From: a virus
DNA: 64,000 nt
Direction: 5' to 3' (one strand)
IMG/VR virus record: IMGVR_UViG_3300021513_000001
Location: 50,333 to 114,332 of that record
The position numbers and the translations under genes were made by a program. The notes under the pieces are model-generated. The model worked only from the letters and a program-made list of their open reading frames with translations, was not told the DNA's origin and did not search any database. This document shows, piece after piece, positions 20,678 to 30,739 of this stretch; position 1 is the stretch's first letter; every line of letters starts with the position of its first letter.

Positions 20678-20963
20678 TATCTTCCATAATATCTATACAC
20701 AAATTATACAAGTAATTTATTCCAAACAGCGTTTGAAGCTTCTCAAGCTATTCTCAATCTAATAATTCACGTTAATGCTTGAATACTTTATCCGAACACG
20801 CTTTTTTTGTTAAAACTTACTGTTTAGCAGAGATCTCTTATTATTTGAATATCGAGAGCTAGTGTCAGGTTTTGCTTTCACAAAACATATTATATGCATT
20901 TTCTGTGCCAAAATTTGAAAGCCTGTATCTCCGACCAGCGAACGAAGATCTACGCTCTAAATG
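20678..20963 (-). other. Structured non-coding segment of unknown function
   Basis: No open frame of note occurs between the stop of the 511-residue gene and the terminator. The segment is less AT-rich than its surroundings and contains several possible minus-strand hairpins, including GTTTTG-tgaaag-CAAAAC and AGCTT-gag-AAGCT. A piece near 20808-20833 (TTTTAACAAAAAAAGCG then TTCGG) loosely resembles the right-end hairpin of the TnpB-type elements elsewhere in the window. It may be an untranslated regulatory RNA or a decayed mobile element. Neither is proven. Confidence 0.4.
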
Positions 20964-22499
20964 TTAACTATAATCAAAATAAACTCTATAATTAATACTT
21001 GAGTTACTCCCCGTTTCATCTGCTCCCAACCTAATACAAACAAATATAAAATCACTAACTAAAGCCCCATTATAGTTACCTATAGGCTCAGAATCATCTG
21101 CAGTAGCAACAACACTTAAATTGGCCTTATTAGCATACAAATAATTAGGAAGCGTTCCGCTAAGATCTGAAGCAACAACATTCGTTCTCCATTCTTTTCC
21201 TGTAGTAGGACTAGCTCCAGCTGTATTTTTTGCACCAATTGTTCCAAACCGAAAATACGTATCACCAGTACCATGATAACTAAATGACCCGTGATTTTGT
21301 AATCCAAATTTAACAGAATTCATCATTACAGCGCCACCAATAATCTCAAACAAAACACATTTAACCGGGGATTCAGTAGTAACTGTAACATTTCCGTAAT
21401 TTAAACTACTTATATTATAATTTGTAGGTTGAGGACCTACATTTACTATCCTAAATTCATCTCCGGCTTCTAAGTTGTTAGTTCCGTTAATAAACTTTAT
21501 ATACAAACCCCTTGTTCCAACACGAACCCAGGAAGAAGAAGAAGTAGTTATAGGAGAACTACACTCATCGCCCCTATTAGAAGTCCAAACATACTTAGCC
21601 GTACCAACAGGAGCTGTTGCATTACCTTCAACAGCCTGCACCGGTTTAGTACATGTAATAGACCAATTATCACCATCACCAAATACAGCATCAGACCATT
21701 TAACCTTCAACCCATGAGTACCTACATTATACCAATGATCTGGGTATAATATTTCAACAGGACCGCCATCATCAAAAGAATCAGTACTGGTCCAACTAAA
21801 CTTTGGAACATTTCCTGTACCACCGCCCGCAGTAAGGCCGTTGGTACCATCTATAGTTATCGTATACGTAGGATCAGATTTAGAATGATTATATTGCCCA
21901 CCAGCAGTAAAAGTACCAGAATACTCATTAGACCCACCAGGAGTTGGAGACCCTATAGTTGTTTCTTTGTTTATAATTATGCTATATTCTTCATCAAACA
22001 TCCCCTCCCAAGTTCCAGATACTGCTATACCGCCATTAAAAAAATTACTTGCCTTGTATGTATTTCCAGCACCCTGCGTAGGAGTATTAGATGTAAATCC
22101 TAATGTATCAAAAACAGTATTAGTACCTGAAGTAACAGCTACACTAGAAGCTGCTCCAATATTTCCAGAGTAAATATTAAACTTATTATTTTCCCATAAA
22201 CAAACAGCATGCACCCAACTATCATTTGAGGGTTGTGCCGCGTGCATTTTCTCAGTTATATCTTTAGCAACAAATCTTGCATCTAAATTAACTCCAGATG
22301 TAAGTGTAATATTATGATATCCAGAGCCGTCTATATTTATACCCAATATGTTATTGGTTGGACCTATAGTAAATTTATCTCCAACACTGCTATTAGCCTT
22401 TACTTTACCTCTAGTTCCAACACCACTTGTTGTAGCTCCCAAATATGTAGAAGTAGCAGCAGCTACTGAATATTCAACCCACCTTGTCTCGGCTGCCAT
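20964..22499 (-). CDS. Tail fibre or decoration-type protein with a flagellin-IN-like motif (511 aa)
   Basis: A 511-residue protein, Gly/Thr/Ser/Asn-rich, unlike the Tyr-rich adhesins around it. Residues about 50-140 carry the beta-motif seen in flagellar hook and tail fibre proteins: ITLTSGVNLDARFVAKDI, then FNIYSGNIGAASSVAV and a following LGF. The 312-residue protein at 32.5-33.4 kb has the same motif. The middle part holds repeated units such as KFSWTSTDSFDDGGPVEILY and KYVWTSNRGDECSSPI. The ribosome site is strong (GGAGG, 12 nt before ATG), and a terminator follows, suggesting abundant expression. Role as fibre or decoration subunit is inferred. Confidence 0.75.
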   Translation of the reverse strand: MAAETRWVEYSVAAATSTYLGATTSGVGTRGKVKANSSVGDKFTIGPTNNILGINIDGSGYHNITLTSGVNLDARFVAKDITEKMHAAQPSNDSWVHAVCLWENNKFNIYSGNIGAASSVAVTSGTNTVFDTLGFTSNTPTQGAGNTYKASNFFNGGIAVSGTWEGMFDEEYSIIINKETTIGSPTPGGSNEYSGTFTAGGQYNHSKSDPTYTITIDGTNGLTAGGGTGNVPKFSWTSTDSFDDGGPVEILYPDHWYNVGTHGLKVKWSDAVFGDGDNWSITCTKPVQAVEGNATAPVGTAKYVWTSNRGDECSSPITTSSSSWVRVGTRGLYIKFINGTNNLEAGDEFRIVNVGPQPTNYNISSLNYGNVTVTTESPVKCVLFEIIGGAVMMNSVKFGLQNHGSFSYHGTGDTYFRFGTIGAKNTAGASPTTGKEWRTNVVASDLSGTLPNYLYANKANLSVVATADDSEPIGNYNGALVSDFIFVCIRLGADETGSNSSINYRVYFDYS

Positions 22500-22548
22500 A
22501 ATTAAATAACCTCCAAAAATAATCTTATTAAAATTTAAGACATTACCT

Positions 22549-22566
22549 ACTAACTAAACAGTTAGT
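22549..22566. repeat. Perfect inverted repeat between two tail genes
   Basis: ACTAACT-GTTT-AGTTAGT forms a seven-pair hairpin with a four-base loop in the 71-nt gap upstream of the 511-residue gene. No T run follows, so it is not a standard terminator. It could be an operator, a processing site or a chance palindrome in AT-rich DNA. Confidence 0.4.
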
Positions 22567-22570
22567 TAAC

Positions 22571-25537
22571 CTACAATCCATCATTTCTTATAATAAATTC
22601 AAACTCAAACGGGTCCATAACATTTCCAGATAAATCCTTACATTCAATACGAACAGTATAACTACCTCCATTATAAAAATTAGTCGTTATTGGATTAATG
22701 CTTGCTAACAAATCATTACGATCAAGACCAATACCAAAAATAGAAGCACCGAGATTTTTACGCTTATATTTTTCAATTCTTACATATATGCTTTCAGAAG
22801 AAAAGCTTGGAAAAATATCAACATTGTTTTCTGCAATCATCAGCATAGGTATTAATTTTTCATACTCATGTTTAACTATATGATAAATATTATAATAATA
22901 TCTTTTTCCATATTTCAAAAAATAGGAAGAAACATTTATATCACCTCGCGTATTAACAACATATACTATAATTTCAACATACTCTAATGGTTCAAGGAGA
23001 CTAATGTCATAACACCAAGAAACAGAATATCCTCTGGAAATTTTACTAAACTGTAAAACATCAACATAATTTCCAGTTATTATATTAGTATTCATATATA
23101 TATTTATTCCACTTTCTGTTACGCCATAATGTTTATCATAGACATCAACATTAAAACAAAAATCAGGAGTACCAAAACTAAAATTATCTACATTTATATT
23201 GAAATTTTCTATTATAACGGTATTAAGTTTTACCTCAAAACCATAGTCATCAACATCTAATAACGAACAACAAGTATTACATACATAACTCGATAATGCA
23301 CCACTAATAACTTGAATATCGGAAAAATAATAAGGAAAAACACCAGATACACTACAAACTATTGAGGAATAAAAATCATTATATACTTCATCAGAAACTT
23401 TTACATCTGAAAAAAACCTGACTAAACTACCCCTATCTGTTTTCGTTTCTGTCTTTACGTCACAACGACTTGCTGTTGAACATATTACATTCACTTCATG
23501 TGGAAAATATTTCCAATTTGACAAAACAAAATCAACATCAACATTTGTATACATATCGTTTTTAGACTCAACAACAAACTTAGTAGCAACATCAACATAG
23601 TATCCTTGATATAACTCCCCTAACCAAAAATCAATATAAATGTCATCAAACCAAGAATCAACTATAACATCAAAACAAAATTCTACCTGCTTAGATATAA
23701 TTCCACTACCTGATAAATCTCCCCACAAAAATTCCACGGGCTTTTCTAAATACATCGATTTTAAGTCTGCAATATCGTAATAACCATACTCTGTAGTAGT
23801 CAAACTCACACTATCCTTATCATGCAAAGCAGTTTTAAAATCAGATATAACATCTAAATATCCATCTTTTTTATTACCAACAACAAAATCTATTTCATTA
23901 TTTATACTAAACTTATTAAAATCATTTACTTTTATTACATAATTTTTGTTTATAATTCCAGAACTATGTGTAAGTTTTAATACAGTATAAAGCTCCGAAG
24001 GAGAACCAAAATATTTAGTAAAAATGGAATCGTATTTTAAACCAGAAACATGCCAATGACCCCCATTATCAAAAGAAACTGAGTATACAACACCAGAACA
24101 ACTATTAGATTCGAATATTACCTCATCTCCTGAAAATATAACTTCTGGCCAATTGGTTAAATAACCATTAATCATATTATTATCATACCCGGATTCTCTA
24201 AAAAAATTACTATTATCATATATAGTATTATGTAAATAATATGAATACAAAGGAGGTTTTGGCGGCAACAAAAATAAATCAAAAAAATAACATTCAATAG
24301 AATATCCACTAGAACCGCTTCCACCCAAACGTATTTCAGAAATACTAAATGTCCGTTTTATTACTAACTTAGTTAATCCATTTATAACAATATATGTATT
24401 AGACCCGTCACAAGTTATACTAAAAGTAGAACACTCATTAAAATATAACTTAGAACTAACACTATATTCATTTCCATTAATTTTAGCAACCAAAGACCCG
24501 TCTGAATATACATATACGTAATTATCAGACGAAAAATAAACGAGATAACCTTCTCCAAATAACAAATAACAATTAAAAAATAAAGTAAAAGAAGATTTAC
24601 TTATACTGCATGACACATATGTAGTACCGCCAAGAATTTTAACAGCATAAGTATCGCAAATAGGTTGATGAAGTGCTGCACTATGATTAGAAAAATTCGG
24701 CCCTATTTTAGAAATTAAAGAAGTAGTATCTAAAAAATTCACAATATAAGCATCGTCAAAAACATACTCTAAAAATCCAATACCTGTATGAATTATAACA
24801 TCATCTATATGCCAATAGTCACTAGAAGCATTTCCACGTGTTTGTCTGAACCTTATCCTAAACTCATTATGTAAAGAATCCTCAAACAACGTATGAATTT
24901 TATCATAAATTTGTCCAGGAGTACCGTTACCATAAAAAATATCCAATTGAACCCAATCGCTCTCATTATTTAAATACTCGACTATAAGATTTTCATTTGA
25001 ATCAGGATCTTCACTAAAAGAATCACTTCCTCTTCTAATCCAATAAAAAACAACTATAGGAACTACAACATTAATAGCCTTTGATGTTACACAAACAGCA
25101 CCAGACCTGGTATACATTGAGTAAATCCCTGATTTAGCAGTATGACTGCCAACACCAGCAACACCATTACCGCTTTTTACCCACCCGTTTGTATCTAAAC
25201 TACCGCTTTCAAAATCGTCTTCAAATAATTTTATATTATTTTCAATTTCAACACCATCATAATAAATAAACAAACTAGTATAATTTATATCATCAATAAA
25301 TATAATTTTAACATAATATTCTATTTTATCCACTTCTGGAAAAAATGTTTTACAAGAATAACAAAGAATATTACCATCAACATCAACAAAACTTATATAA
25401 TAATTTTTCTCAATTAAATATGGAATTACTTGGTTGGGTATTCTAACAACTATGACCTGGTTATAAGCATTATACCCAAAATTAGAAGGCTTTATTAGTA
25501 ATTCTAGTCTTTTTGAAAATTGAGGTAAGTGCCACAC
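22571..25537 (-). CDS. Tail adhesin with DUF2341-like, MAM/jelly-roll-like and LamG-like domains (988 aa)
   Basis: Starts at GTG 25537 (read as Met; WHLPQFSKRLEL follows), with AGAGG eight bases upstream. Residues 1-105 fit a DUF2341-type N-terminus, ending in a strand pattern like SLFIYYDGVEIENN. Residues about 105-250 match a MAM/jelly-roll-like sandwich beginning FEDDFESGSLDTNGW and ending DYWHIDDVIIHTG. Residues about 265-435 are LamG-like (SISKSSFTLFFNCYLLFG, then SEIRLGGSGSSGYSIE). The remainder is a long run of beta-sandwich units. The combination is typical of carbohydrate-binding surface proteins, so receptor binding is inferred. It is tightly packed after the 524-residue LamG gene. 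Confidence 0.8.
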   Translation of the reverse strand: MWHLPQFSKRLELLIKPSNFGYNAYNQVIVVRIPNQVIPYLIEKNYYISFVDVDGNILCYSCKTFFPEVDKIEYYVKIIFIDDINYTSLFIYYDGVEIENNIKLFEDDFESGSLDTNGWVKSGNGVAGVGSHTAKSGIYSMYTRSGAVCVTSKAINVVVPIVVFYWIRRGSDSFSEDPDSNENLIVEYLNNESDWVQLDIFYGNGTPGQIYDKIHTLFEDSLHNEFRIRFRQTRGNASSDYWHIDDVIIHTGIGFLEYVFDDAYIVNFLDTTSLISKIGPNFSNHSAALHQPICDTYAVKILGGTTYVSCSISKSSFTLFFNCYLLFGEGYLVYFSSDNYVYVYSDGSLVAKINGNEYSVSSKLYFNECSTFSITCDGSNTYIVINGLTKLVIKRTFSISEIRLGGSGSSGYSIECYFFDLFLLPPKPPLYSYYLHNTIYDNSNFFRESGYDNNMINGYLTNWPEVIFSGDEVIFESNSCSGVVYSVSFDNGGHWHVSGLKYDSIFTKYFGSPSELYTVLKLTHSSGIINKNYVIKVNDFNKFSINNEIDFVVGNKKDGYLDVISDFKTALHDKDSVSLTTTEYGYYDIADLKSMYLEKPVEFLWGDLSGSGIISKQVEFCFDVIVDSWFDDIYIDFWLGELYQGYYVDVATKFVVESKNDMYTNVDVDFVLSNWKYFPHEVNVICSTASRCDVKTETKTDRGSLVRFFSDVKVSDEVYNDFYSSIVCSVSGVFPYYFSDIQVISGALSSYVCNTCCSLLDVDDYGFEVKLNTVIIENFNINVDNFSFGTPDFCFNVDVYDKHYGVTESGINIYMNTNIITGNYVDVLQFSKISRGYSVSWCYDISLLEPLEYVEIIVYVVNTRGDINVSSYFLKYGKRYYYNIYHIVKHEYEKLIPMLMIAENNVDIFPSFSSESIYVRIEKYKRKNLGASIFGIGLDRNDLLASINPITTNFYNGGSYTVRIECKDLSGNVMDPFEFEFIIRNDGL

Positions 25538-25548
25538 GACGTTGGCCT

Positions 25549-27123
25549 CTAAGTGTACTGATAATGAAATGTAATCACAAAATCATAGTTACCCGGATCA
25601 AATATAGAACTACTTATAGTAGAAATTCTCGGTCTAATAGAAAGCATGTCACCTATTATATTAGGCTCTTTAACATAGTATACTAAATTAAATTTTCCAT
25701 AATATAACTCATTTCCTTTTATTGGAAAATCAGACACGTAATCATATACAGGATCTATAGTAGTACTTTGCTGATCTTGACTAGGCCAACCACCAGAATC
25801 AGGAGACCTATAAACACAGGCAGATAACTTACATAATTCATTTTTAAGAACAGTGTTTAAAACAGAAGAGTGCGTTGCATCATCCCACGCAGTTACATAA
25901 CAATTATAGGCTTCGCCAAATTTCATAAACAAATGTAAAGTATCACTAAAGTGACAGTCCTCTTTATAGATAGGAAACTTATAAAATAAACCTTTATTTA
26001 TTTCAACAGGATCTGGGCTCACATCAACAATATAATCTCCAACAGAGGAACCAAACATACAAATAGGATAACTATCTAACTGATCAATTAAACCTATTTC
26101 ATTTACATCATCAAAACACAAATAGCTATTCCAATATTTTATATCATTAATACAACCCCTAAAAGTAGAAGTATAACCAAAAGAAGTATTACCTATACAA
26201 ATATTACCAGACCCGACGGTTCCACTTACCATAGAATTATGTAATAAAAGACTATTATTCTTATACAAATAAAATCCACTATTTTGATCATAAGAAACAA
26301 CTATATGATTAAAAACCCCAGAAGATACAGTACTACCTGTATCAGATTTATATTCAGCAACATCTGTCTTAATAGAATACGTTATAGTATTATCTTTTGA
26401 ACAACCTACAGAAAAATATGTTCCACTAGTTACAACATTAATAAAAGTAGAATTATAACCAAAACTATCAATTCCAGAAGAAACCGCCCCATAATTATCA
26501 ACATAAAAAGAAAAACAAAAATCACCATCCAATGAAAAATCAGCATTACTGTATATTAAACTGTCAGCATCACCATCAAATTCTGGAGCATAAAATTCAA
26601 AAGAAGGGTAATAAACAGGAACAACGCCGCCAGAAGAAACTAAAGCAAAAGAACCAACAGAATCAGAAAAATCTGGATAAGATGACCCTTCTTCATTTAA
26701 TTTCCACCAACTATCAACTGCTGGGGTTATTGATGTTGCTTCAAACCTTTTTCCACTTACAGTAGGATTTGGAAACCACTGACCTTGCACAGCAGAAGGC
26801 CTCTCAGATAAATATATTTTATTAAATGGGCTTATTGCCTTTTCCGCCACCTTAACGCGGTTTGCCTTATAATCATCATAATCATAAACATTTACGATCG
26901 CAGAATACTCCATACTCTCGTCTTGCGCACATGCAATCTTATGCATTTTATTTCTAATTTGATCTTCAATCCAAGTACCAACATTAACCTCACCTGCAAC
27001 TATATGAGACCGTGTCCCGGCTGGACTTTGATCGTCCATATTAGGACTAGTGAACACAAACTTTGGATTGTTGATATCCTTCCAACCGTTTCTGTTAAAA
27101 TATAATGTGAACCCTACTGCCAT
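25549..27123 (-). CDS. LamG-domain tail adhesin (524 aa)
   Basis: The start is taken at ATG 27123 (MAVGFTLYFNRNGW), which has GGAG six bases upstream. A longer frame from 27156 would overlap the previous gene and add a spurious hydrophobic lead. Residues about 125-350 form a clear LamG/concanavalin lectin domain: SWWKLNEEGSSYPDFSDSVG, FNHIVVSYDQNSGFYLYKNN and FRGCINDIKYWNSYL. The C-terminal 150 residues are related to the 213-residue protein at 27.7-28.3 kb (shared AWDD-x-THS/T region). Likely a glycan-binding tail-tip subunit, inferred. Confidence 0.85.
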   Translation of the reverse strand: MAVGFTLYFNRNGWKDINNPKFVFTSPNMDDQSPAGTRSHIVAGEVNVGTWIEDQIRNKMHKIACAQDESMEYSAIVNVYDYDDYKANRVKVAEKAISPFNKIYLSERPSAVQGQWFPNPTVSGKRFEATSITPAVDSWWKLNEEGSSYPDFSDSVGSFALVSSGGVVPVYYPSFEFYAPEFDGDADSLIYSNADFSLDGDFCFSFYVDNYGAVSSGIDSFGYNSTFINVVTSGTYFSVGCSKDNTITYSIKTDVAEYKSDTGSTVSSGVFNHIVVSYDQNSGFYLYKNNSLLLHNSMVSGTVGSGNICIGNTSFGYTSTFRGCINDIKYWNSYLCFDDVNEIGLIDQLDSYPICMFGSSVGDYIVDVSPDPVEINKGLFYKFPIYKEDCHFSDTLHLFMKFGEAYNCYVTAWDDATHSSVLNTVLKNELCKLSACVYRSPDSGGWPSQDQQSTTIDPVYDYVSDFPIKGNELYYGKFNLVYYVKEPNIIGDMLSIRPRISTISSSIFDPGNYDFVITFHYQYT

Positions 27124-27134
27124 TATGACTCCTA

Positions 27135-27569
27135 CTAAAAAATAGACCATTTCCAACTGTTTGTTATCTCAGCCGGAATCGGTTCCGTATATAATTTTAT
27201 ATCACCTATTCTTTCTCCAGAAATAGGATTAGTCCTTAATGCTACCCTATGTACATATACGCAATTATCGGCCAACCCCTTAATATACGTATAATGATAG
27301 TTTTTATTATTTAACCAGCCGTTTTTATCAATACTTAAACTTACTTCTACCAAATGCAAATAAGCCTTATAACGAGGTATGTTTATAATTTTTTTTGTTG
27401 ATAAGTGATAGCTGAGCCTAACAATTCCATGATTTAAATCATCCCAGCCTGTTATATCTAATCCTGTACCCTTAACTACCTTATCAATATACTTAGCAAC
27501 AAAATAAGTTTCCCTTTGATCTACTTGAGTTATTTTGTTATATTTTCCATACTTTGTTATATCTTCCAT
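27135..27569 (-). CDS. Small tail-region protein of unknown function (144 aa)
   Basis: A 144-residue basic protein beginning MEDITKYGKYNKITQ, with AGGAG before the ATG. No family was recognised. The central part (GIVRLSYHLSTKKIINIPRY) reads as beta strands. Its end overlaps the rejected long start of the LamG gene but not the chosen start, leaving an 11-nt gap. Probably a minor tail-tip component because it sits inside the adhesin cluster. Confidence 0.65.
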   Translation of the reverse strand: MEDITKYGKYNKITQVDQRETYFVAKYIDKVVKGTGLDITGWDDLNHGIVRLSYHLSTKKIINIPRYKAYLHLVEVSLSIDKNGWLNNKNYHYTYIKGLADNCVYVHRVALRTNPISGERIGDIKLYTEPIPAEITNSWKWSIF

Positions 27570-27658
27570 AAAAATCTCCTAAACCCAATCCTCTAAATAT
27601 AAATTAATGCTGTTTTTGTTTTTTAATAATTTGTTATTTGTCATTATTACTAACCCTA

Positions 27659-28300
27659 TTATGAATACAAGTATCGAAGACTTAAAACCGGAATAGAAAC
27701 AAAAGTTGACGAATCATGTGGTATCTCTATACATATATTAAAATATAAAACAGTATCCGAAACAGATGAAACATTCGATAGCTCGATACGATTACTATAC
27801 CCTCTTAATGATGTAGCAGAAGTATGCCAAAAATCCCCTGGGTAATCATAAGTAGTTGTCTTTGCTTTTATAAAAGATGTATAATTATTAGACAAAGTAC
27901 CTGATAATACAGGCAAATTAGTTGTAGTATGAGTCATATCATCCCAAGCTTCAAGGTATAACTTGCTTGTAATTGTACCACCCACATATACAGCAAACGC
28001 ATACCTATAATTATGACACCCTGCCAACGGTACCCTATACATATAATCATCATATTCAATAAAAGTATATGGAACAATAGTACTTCCAGATTCAGGTCTT
28101 ATTGTAGCAGATCTTGTTCCAGAAGCATATGTACCGCTGCACATATCTTCTATACCACCTCCTGTAAAAACAATAGTACCATTGCATGTTCCACTAATTA
28201 CAGGATAAAATGTTCCGTCAGAATTTCCACCAGCTGAAAAATTATATTCTACATCGTTCGCTGTTGAGTTATACAAAAGTTTTATGGTTGGCTGTGACAT
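27659..28300 (-). CDS. Tail-tip protein paralogous to the C-terminus of the LamG adhesin (213 aa)
   Basis: A 213-residue beta-rich protein. Residues about 95-213 align by eye with the last 150 residues of the 524-residue LamG protein. They share the YLEAWDDMTHTT / YVTAWDDATHSS block, a following V-L-x-x-L segment, a proline/tyrosine stretch and a C-terminal I-x-x-L-R strand. This suggests one assembly domain reused in two tail-tip proteins. The leader is A-rich with AGGT about nine bases upstream of ATG. Specific function unknown. Confidence 0.7.
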   Translation of the reverse strand: MSQPTIKLLYNSTANDVEYNFSAGGNSDGTFYPVISGTCNGTIVFTGGGIEDMCSGTYASGTRSATIRPESGSTIVPYTFIEYDDYMYRVPLAGCHNYRYAFAVYVGGTITSKLYLEAWDDMTHTTTNLPVLSGTLSNNYTSFIKAKTTTYDYPGDFWHTSATSLRGYSNRIELSNVSSVSDTVLYFNICIEIPHDSSTFVSIPVLSLRYLYS

Positions 28301-28307
28301 ATTTTTT

Positions 28308-30731
28308 TTACCTAATTCTCTTAATAACAGGCTTCACTATAATTTCGGCAAGCTTATTATCTAAAAATAATTTTACTGTATCATATTTAACACCGCCTCC
28401 AGTATCAAAAACATCAAAATAAAAACTAAATCTATTATCAACAATATCAGCACATATGTCTTCTGGAAATATCTCTGGCTTATCAGATTCTTCAATATAA
28501 AATTTGCAAGATTTTGACATTAAATTTCCGCTATAATCAAAAGCTTTAATATTCAAAGAAACACCAGCTCCACTATTAAAATCTACAGCAGGATGATATG
28601 ACAACGCATACCCACCAGAAACAGTATAAACAGTAGGTATTACTGGTACCCCATCTAATATTAATTCAATAGTATCTGGATTAATACCTATACCTTCACC
28701 ATCACCAATAACCGCATAAATATCTATATTTTTTGGAACATCTGTAGCACTACAAGCAGGAGAAGTAGTTATAACATTAGGAGGAATATAATCGTCAATT
28801 ACATCAAAATAACAATTAAATCTAAATAAATTTTTAGGAGAATCTGTATCATATATACTCAAATAACAATATATTCGTGAAGAAAACTTATACAATGGGT
28901 CTGGAAAATAAATAAATTTTATTGAATATCTTCCACCTCCAAGGTCTATAAGTGTCATTGTACCAACGCTAGATACATCTTTAAAACCAGAATCATAGTT
29001 AAAAATACTATTTATCTCCCTAATTTTAAAAGAAAAAGAAGAAACATCAAAAGCATGAACTTGCGGAGAAATAAGAAACTCTATAACAACGCCTCTAGAG
29101 TTTTTTGTGCTATAACATTCCGGTAAAAAATAACTCAAAAAATCAAATATAGAAACAACAACAATACTATTTATTGGATCGTTAATATATGCAGATTCTG
29201 TATTAAAAACCAAACCATTAGATTCTATAGAATGCCCAGCATCTAAACTTACCTTATTTTCACCTAACTTGCTTGATATGCTAGTAACCCTCCCACCTGA
29301 TACAATACTTGCAACACTTTTAACTTCTATATCTTCTTGACAAAATCTTTCTAAAAAACCAACAGCCCCATCAGATTTAAGATCATTAGAATAAAAACTT
29401 TCTACAACCTCAGAAACAACATCACCGTAACTAAAAACTAAACCCTGTGATACAGAATCACTAAGAATTTTTATATAATTATTTCCATACACATAATCGG
29501 AACTTCTCCAAGCAAAAGTAGAATCAGCGTAAGCCGTTACAGTCTGAGTTAAATCGTCCCCCAAAGTATAGATAGTATGTGCTTCTCCACTTACATTTGT
29601 AGAAACATCGTTAACGGAAAAACTTCCATTTAAATCTGATGTTTTGAATCTAGCTATAACATTACTAACCGGAATTGCATATTGATCTAAAATTTTTGCT
29701 GTAACTTTTATTTTATTCTCCTCAACATAACCTCCAAACCTAACTTGAGAACTATTAATATATCTAACAAAAGAATTTTTAACTAAATTATAAGTACTTA
29801 AACTCTCAATAGAACAATCAAAATTATTAAAAGTAACTAAATCTTTTTGTAAAGTATAAAATAAATCATTAGATACAATAATAATACCATAAACTCCCTT
29901 ATAATTACCACATCTCTGATAAGAATACAAAATATTTGACACTTTATACGTATCTAAATCAACTATATATATACCATAGTTAGAACATAAATACAGCTTA
30001 CCGTTATAAAAATCAGAACAAGAAACAGCTCTAGCCTGATATATAGCTCTATAATCTTTAACAAAAAACTTTTTACTATCCAAAACATAAACAAGAGGAA
30101 CAGGTCCGTTACTTATACCTGTAGCACTAGCTACAAACAAATCTCCAACAAAAACAATATAATTTCCAGCAGCAAAACTATTATCTAAAGAATCCTTGAG
30201 ATAAACGTGATTACTTTCTATATAATCAACTTCAGTAAATGTTACATTATTCAAATGTGTTCCTATAGTAGACGGCCCTATAATACATTCTTGTCCTGGT
30301 CTTATATTATTTGTATCATCAACATTAACATAGTTTTGCCCTGCCGGAGCAGAAGCACTAACAGTTCTTACATATTTTTCTATAGAACACCCTCTAATAT
30401 CAAAACTATAATAACCAACAGTATCATATCTTACAGATTTTATTTCTTTTAAAGAAATAGTATCTAAATCTAAAATCCAACGTCTAAATGTTACACTCGA
30501 TAAACCACATTCAACTGTAAAAACTAAAGCACCATCATAATCAAAACTAGCTTTTGAAGAACAAGCAAATGTAATAAATTTTACAGGGTCTGTATAACTT
30601 GATTTAATATAAGAAGATATAACATCTCCATTATAATTTAAAGATACTAAACCAGACTCATCTATATAATAAAAAAGGCCCTCAGTTGGACCTATAGAAC
30701 ATGCTTGTGTAGAAACATTTATATTAGCCAT
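28308..30731 (-). CDS. Tail adhesin with propeller-like N-terminus and Ig-like domains (807 aa)
   Basis: An 807-residue protein. The first 320 residues read like propeller blades (LYLCSNYGIYIVDLDTYKV, LVYVLDSKKFFVKDYRA). Residues about 340-410 are a Big_1/invasin-type Ig-like domain (VTAKILDQYAIPVSNVIARF, then SGEAHTIYTLGDDL). Near residues 655-760 is another Ig-like sandwich (IDIYAVIGDGEGIGINPDTI, then LSYHPAVDFNSGAG). The N-terminal two thirds is paralogous to the 416-residue neighbour. Such folds act as rigid stalks with binding tips, so a fibre role is inferred. It starts 8 nt after the 416-residue gene. Confidence 0.8.
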   Translation of the reverse strand: MANINVSTQACSIGPTEGLFYYIDESGLVSLNYNGDVISSYIKSSYTDPVKFITFACSSKASFDYDGALVFTVECGLSSVTFRRWILDLDTISLKEIKSVRYDTVGYYSFDIRGCSIEKYVRTVSASAPAGQNYVNVDDTNNIRPGQECIIGPSTIGTHLNNVTFTEVDYIESNHVYLKDSLDNSFAAGNYIVFVGDLFVASATGISNGPVPLVYVLDSKKFFVKDYRAIYQARAVSCSDFYNGKLYLCSNYGIYIVDLDTYKVSNILYSYQRCGNYKGVYGIIIVSNDLFYTLQKDLVTFNNFDCSIESLSTYNLVKNSFVRYINSSQVRFGGYVEENKIKVTAKILDQYAIPVSNVIARFKTSDLNGSFSVNDVSTNVSGEAHTIYTLGDDLTQTVTAYADSTFAWRSSDYVYGNNYIKILSDSVSQGLVFSYGDVVSEVVESFYSNDLKSDGAVGFLERFCQEDIEVKSVASIVSGGRVTSISSKLGENKVSLDAGHSIESNGLVFNTESAYINDPINSIVVVSIFDFLSYFLPECYSTKNSRGVVIEFLISPQVHAFDVSSFSFKIREINSIFNYDSGFKDVSSVGTMTLIDLGGGRYSIKFIYFPDPLYKFSSRIYCYLSIYDTDSPKNLFRFNCYFDVIDDYIPPNVITTSPACSATDVPKNIDIYAVIGDGEGIGINPDTIELILDGVPVIPTVYTVSGGYALSYHPAVDFNSGAGVSLNIKAFDYSGNLMSKSCKFYIEESDKPEIFPEDICADIVDNRFSFYFDVFDTGGGVKYDTVKLFLDNKLAEIIVKPVIKRIR

Positions 30732-30739
30732 ATTTTCAC

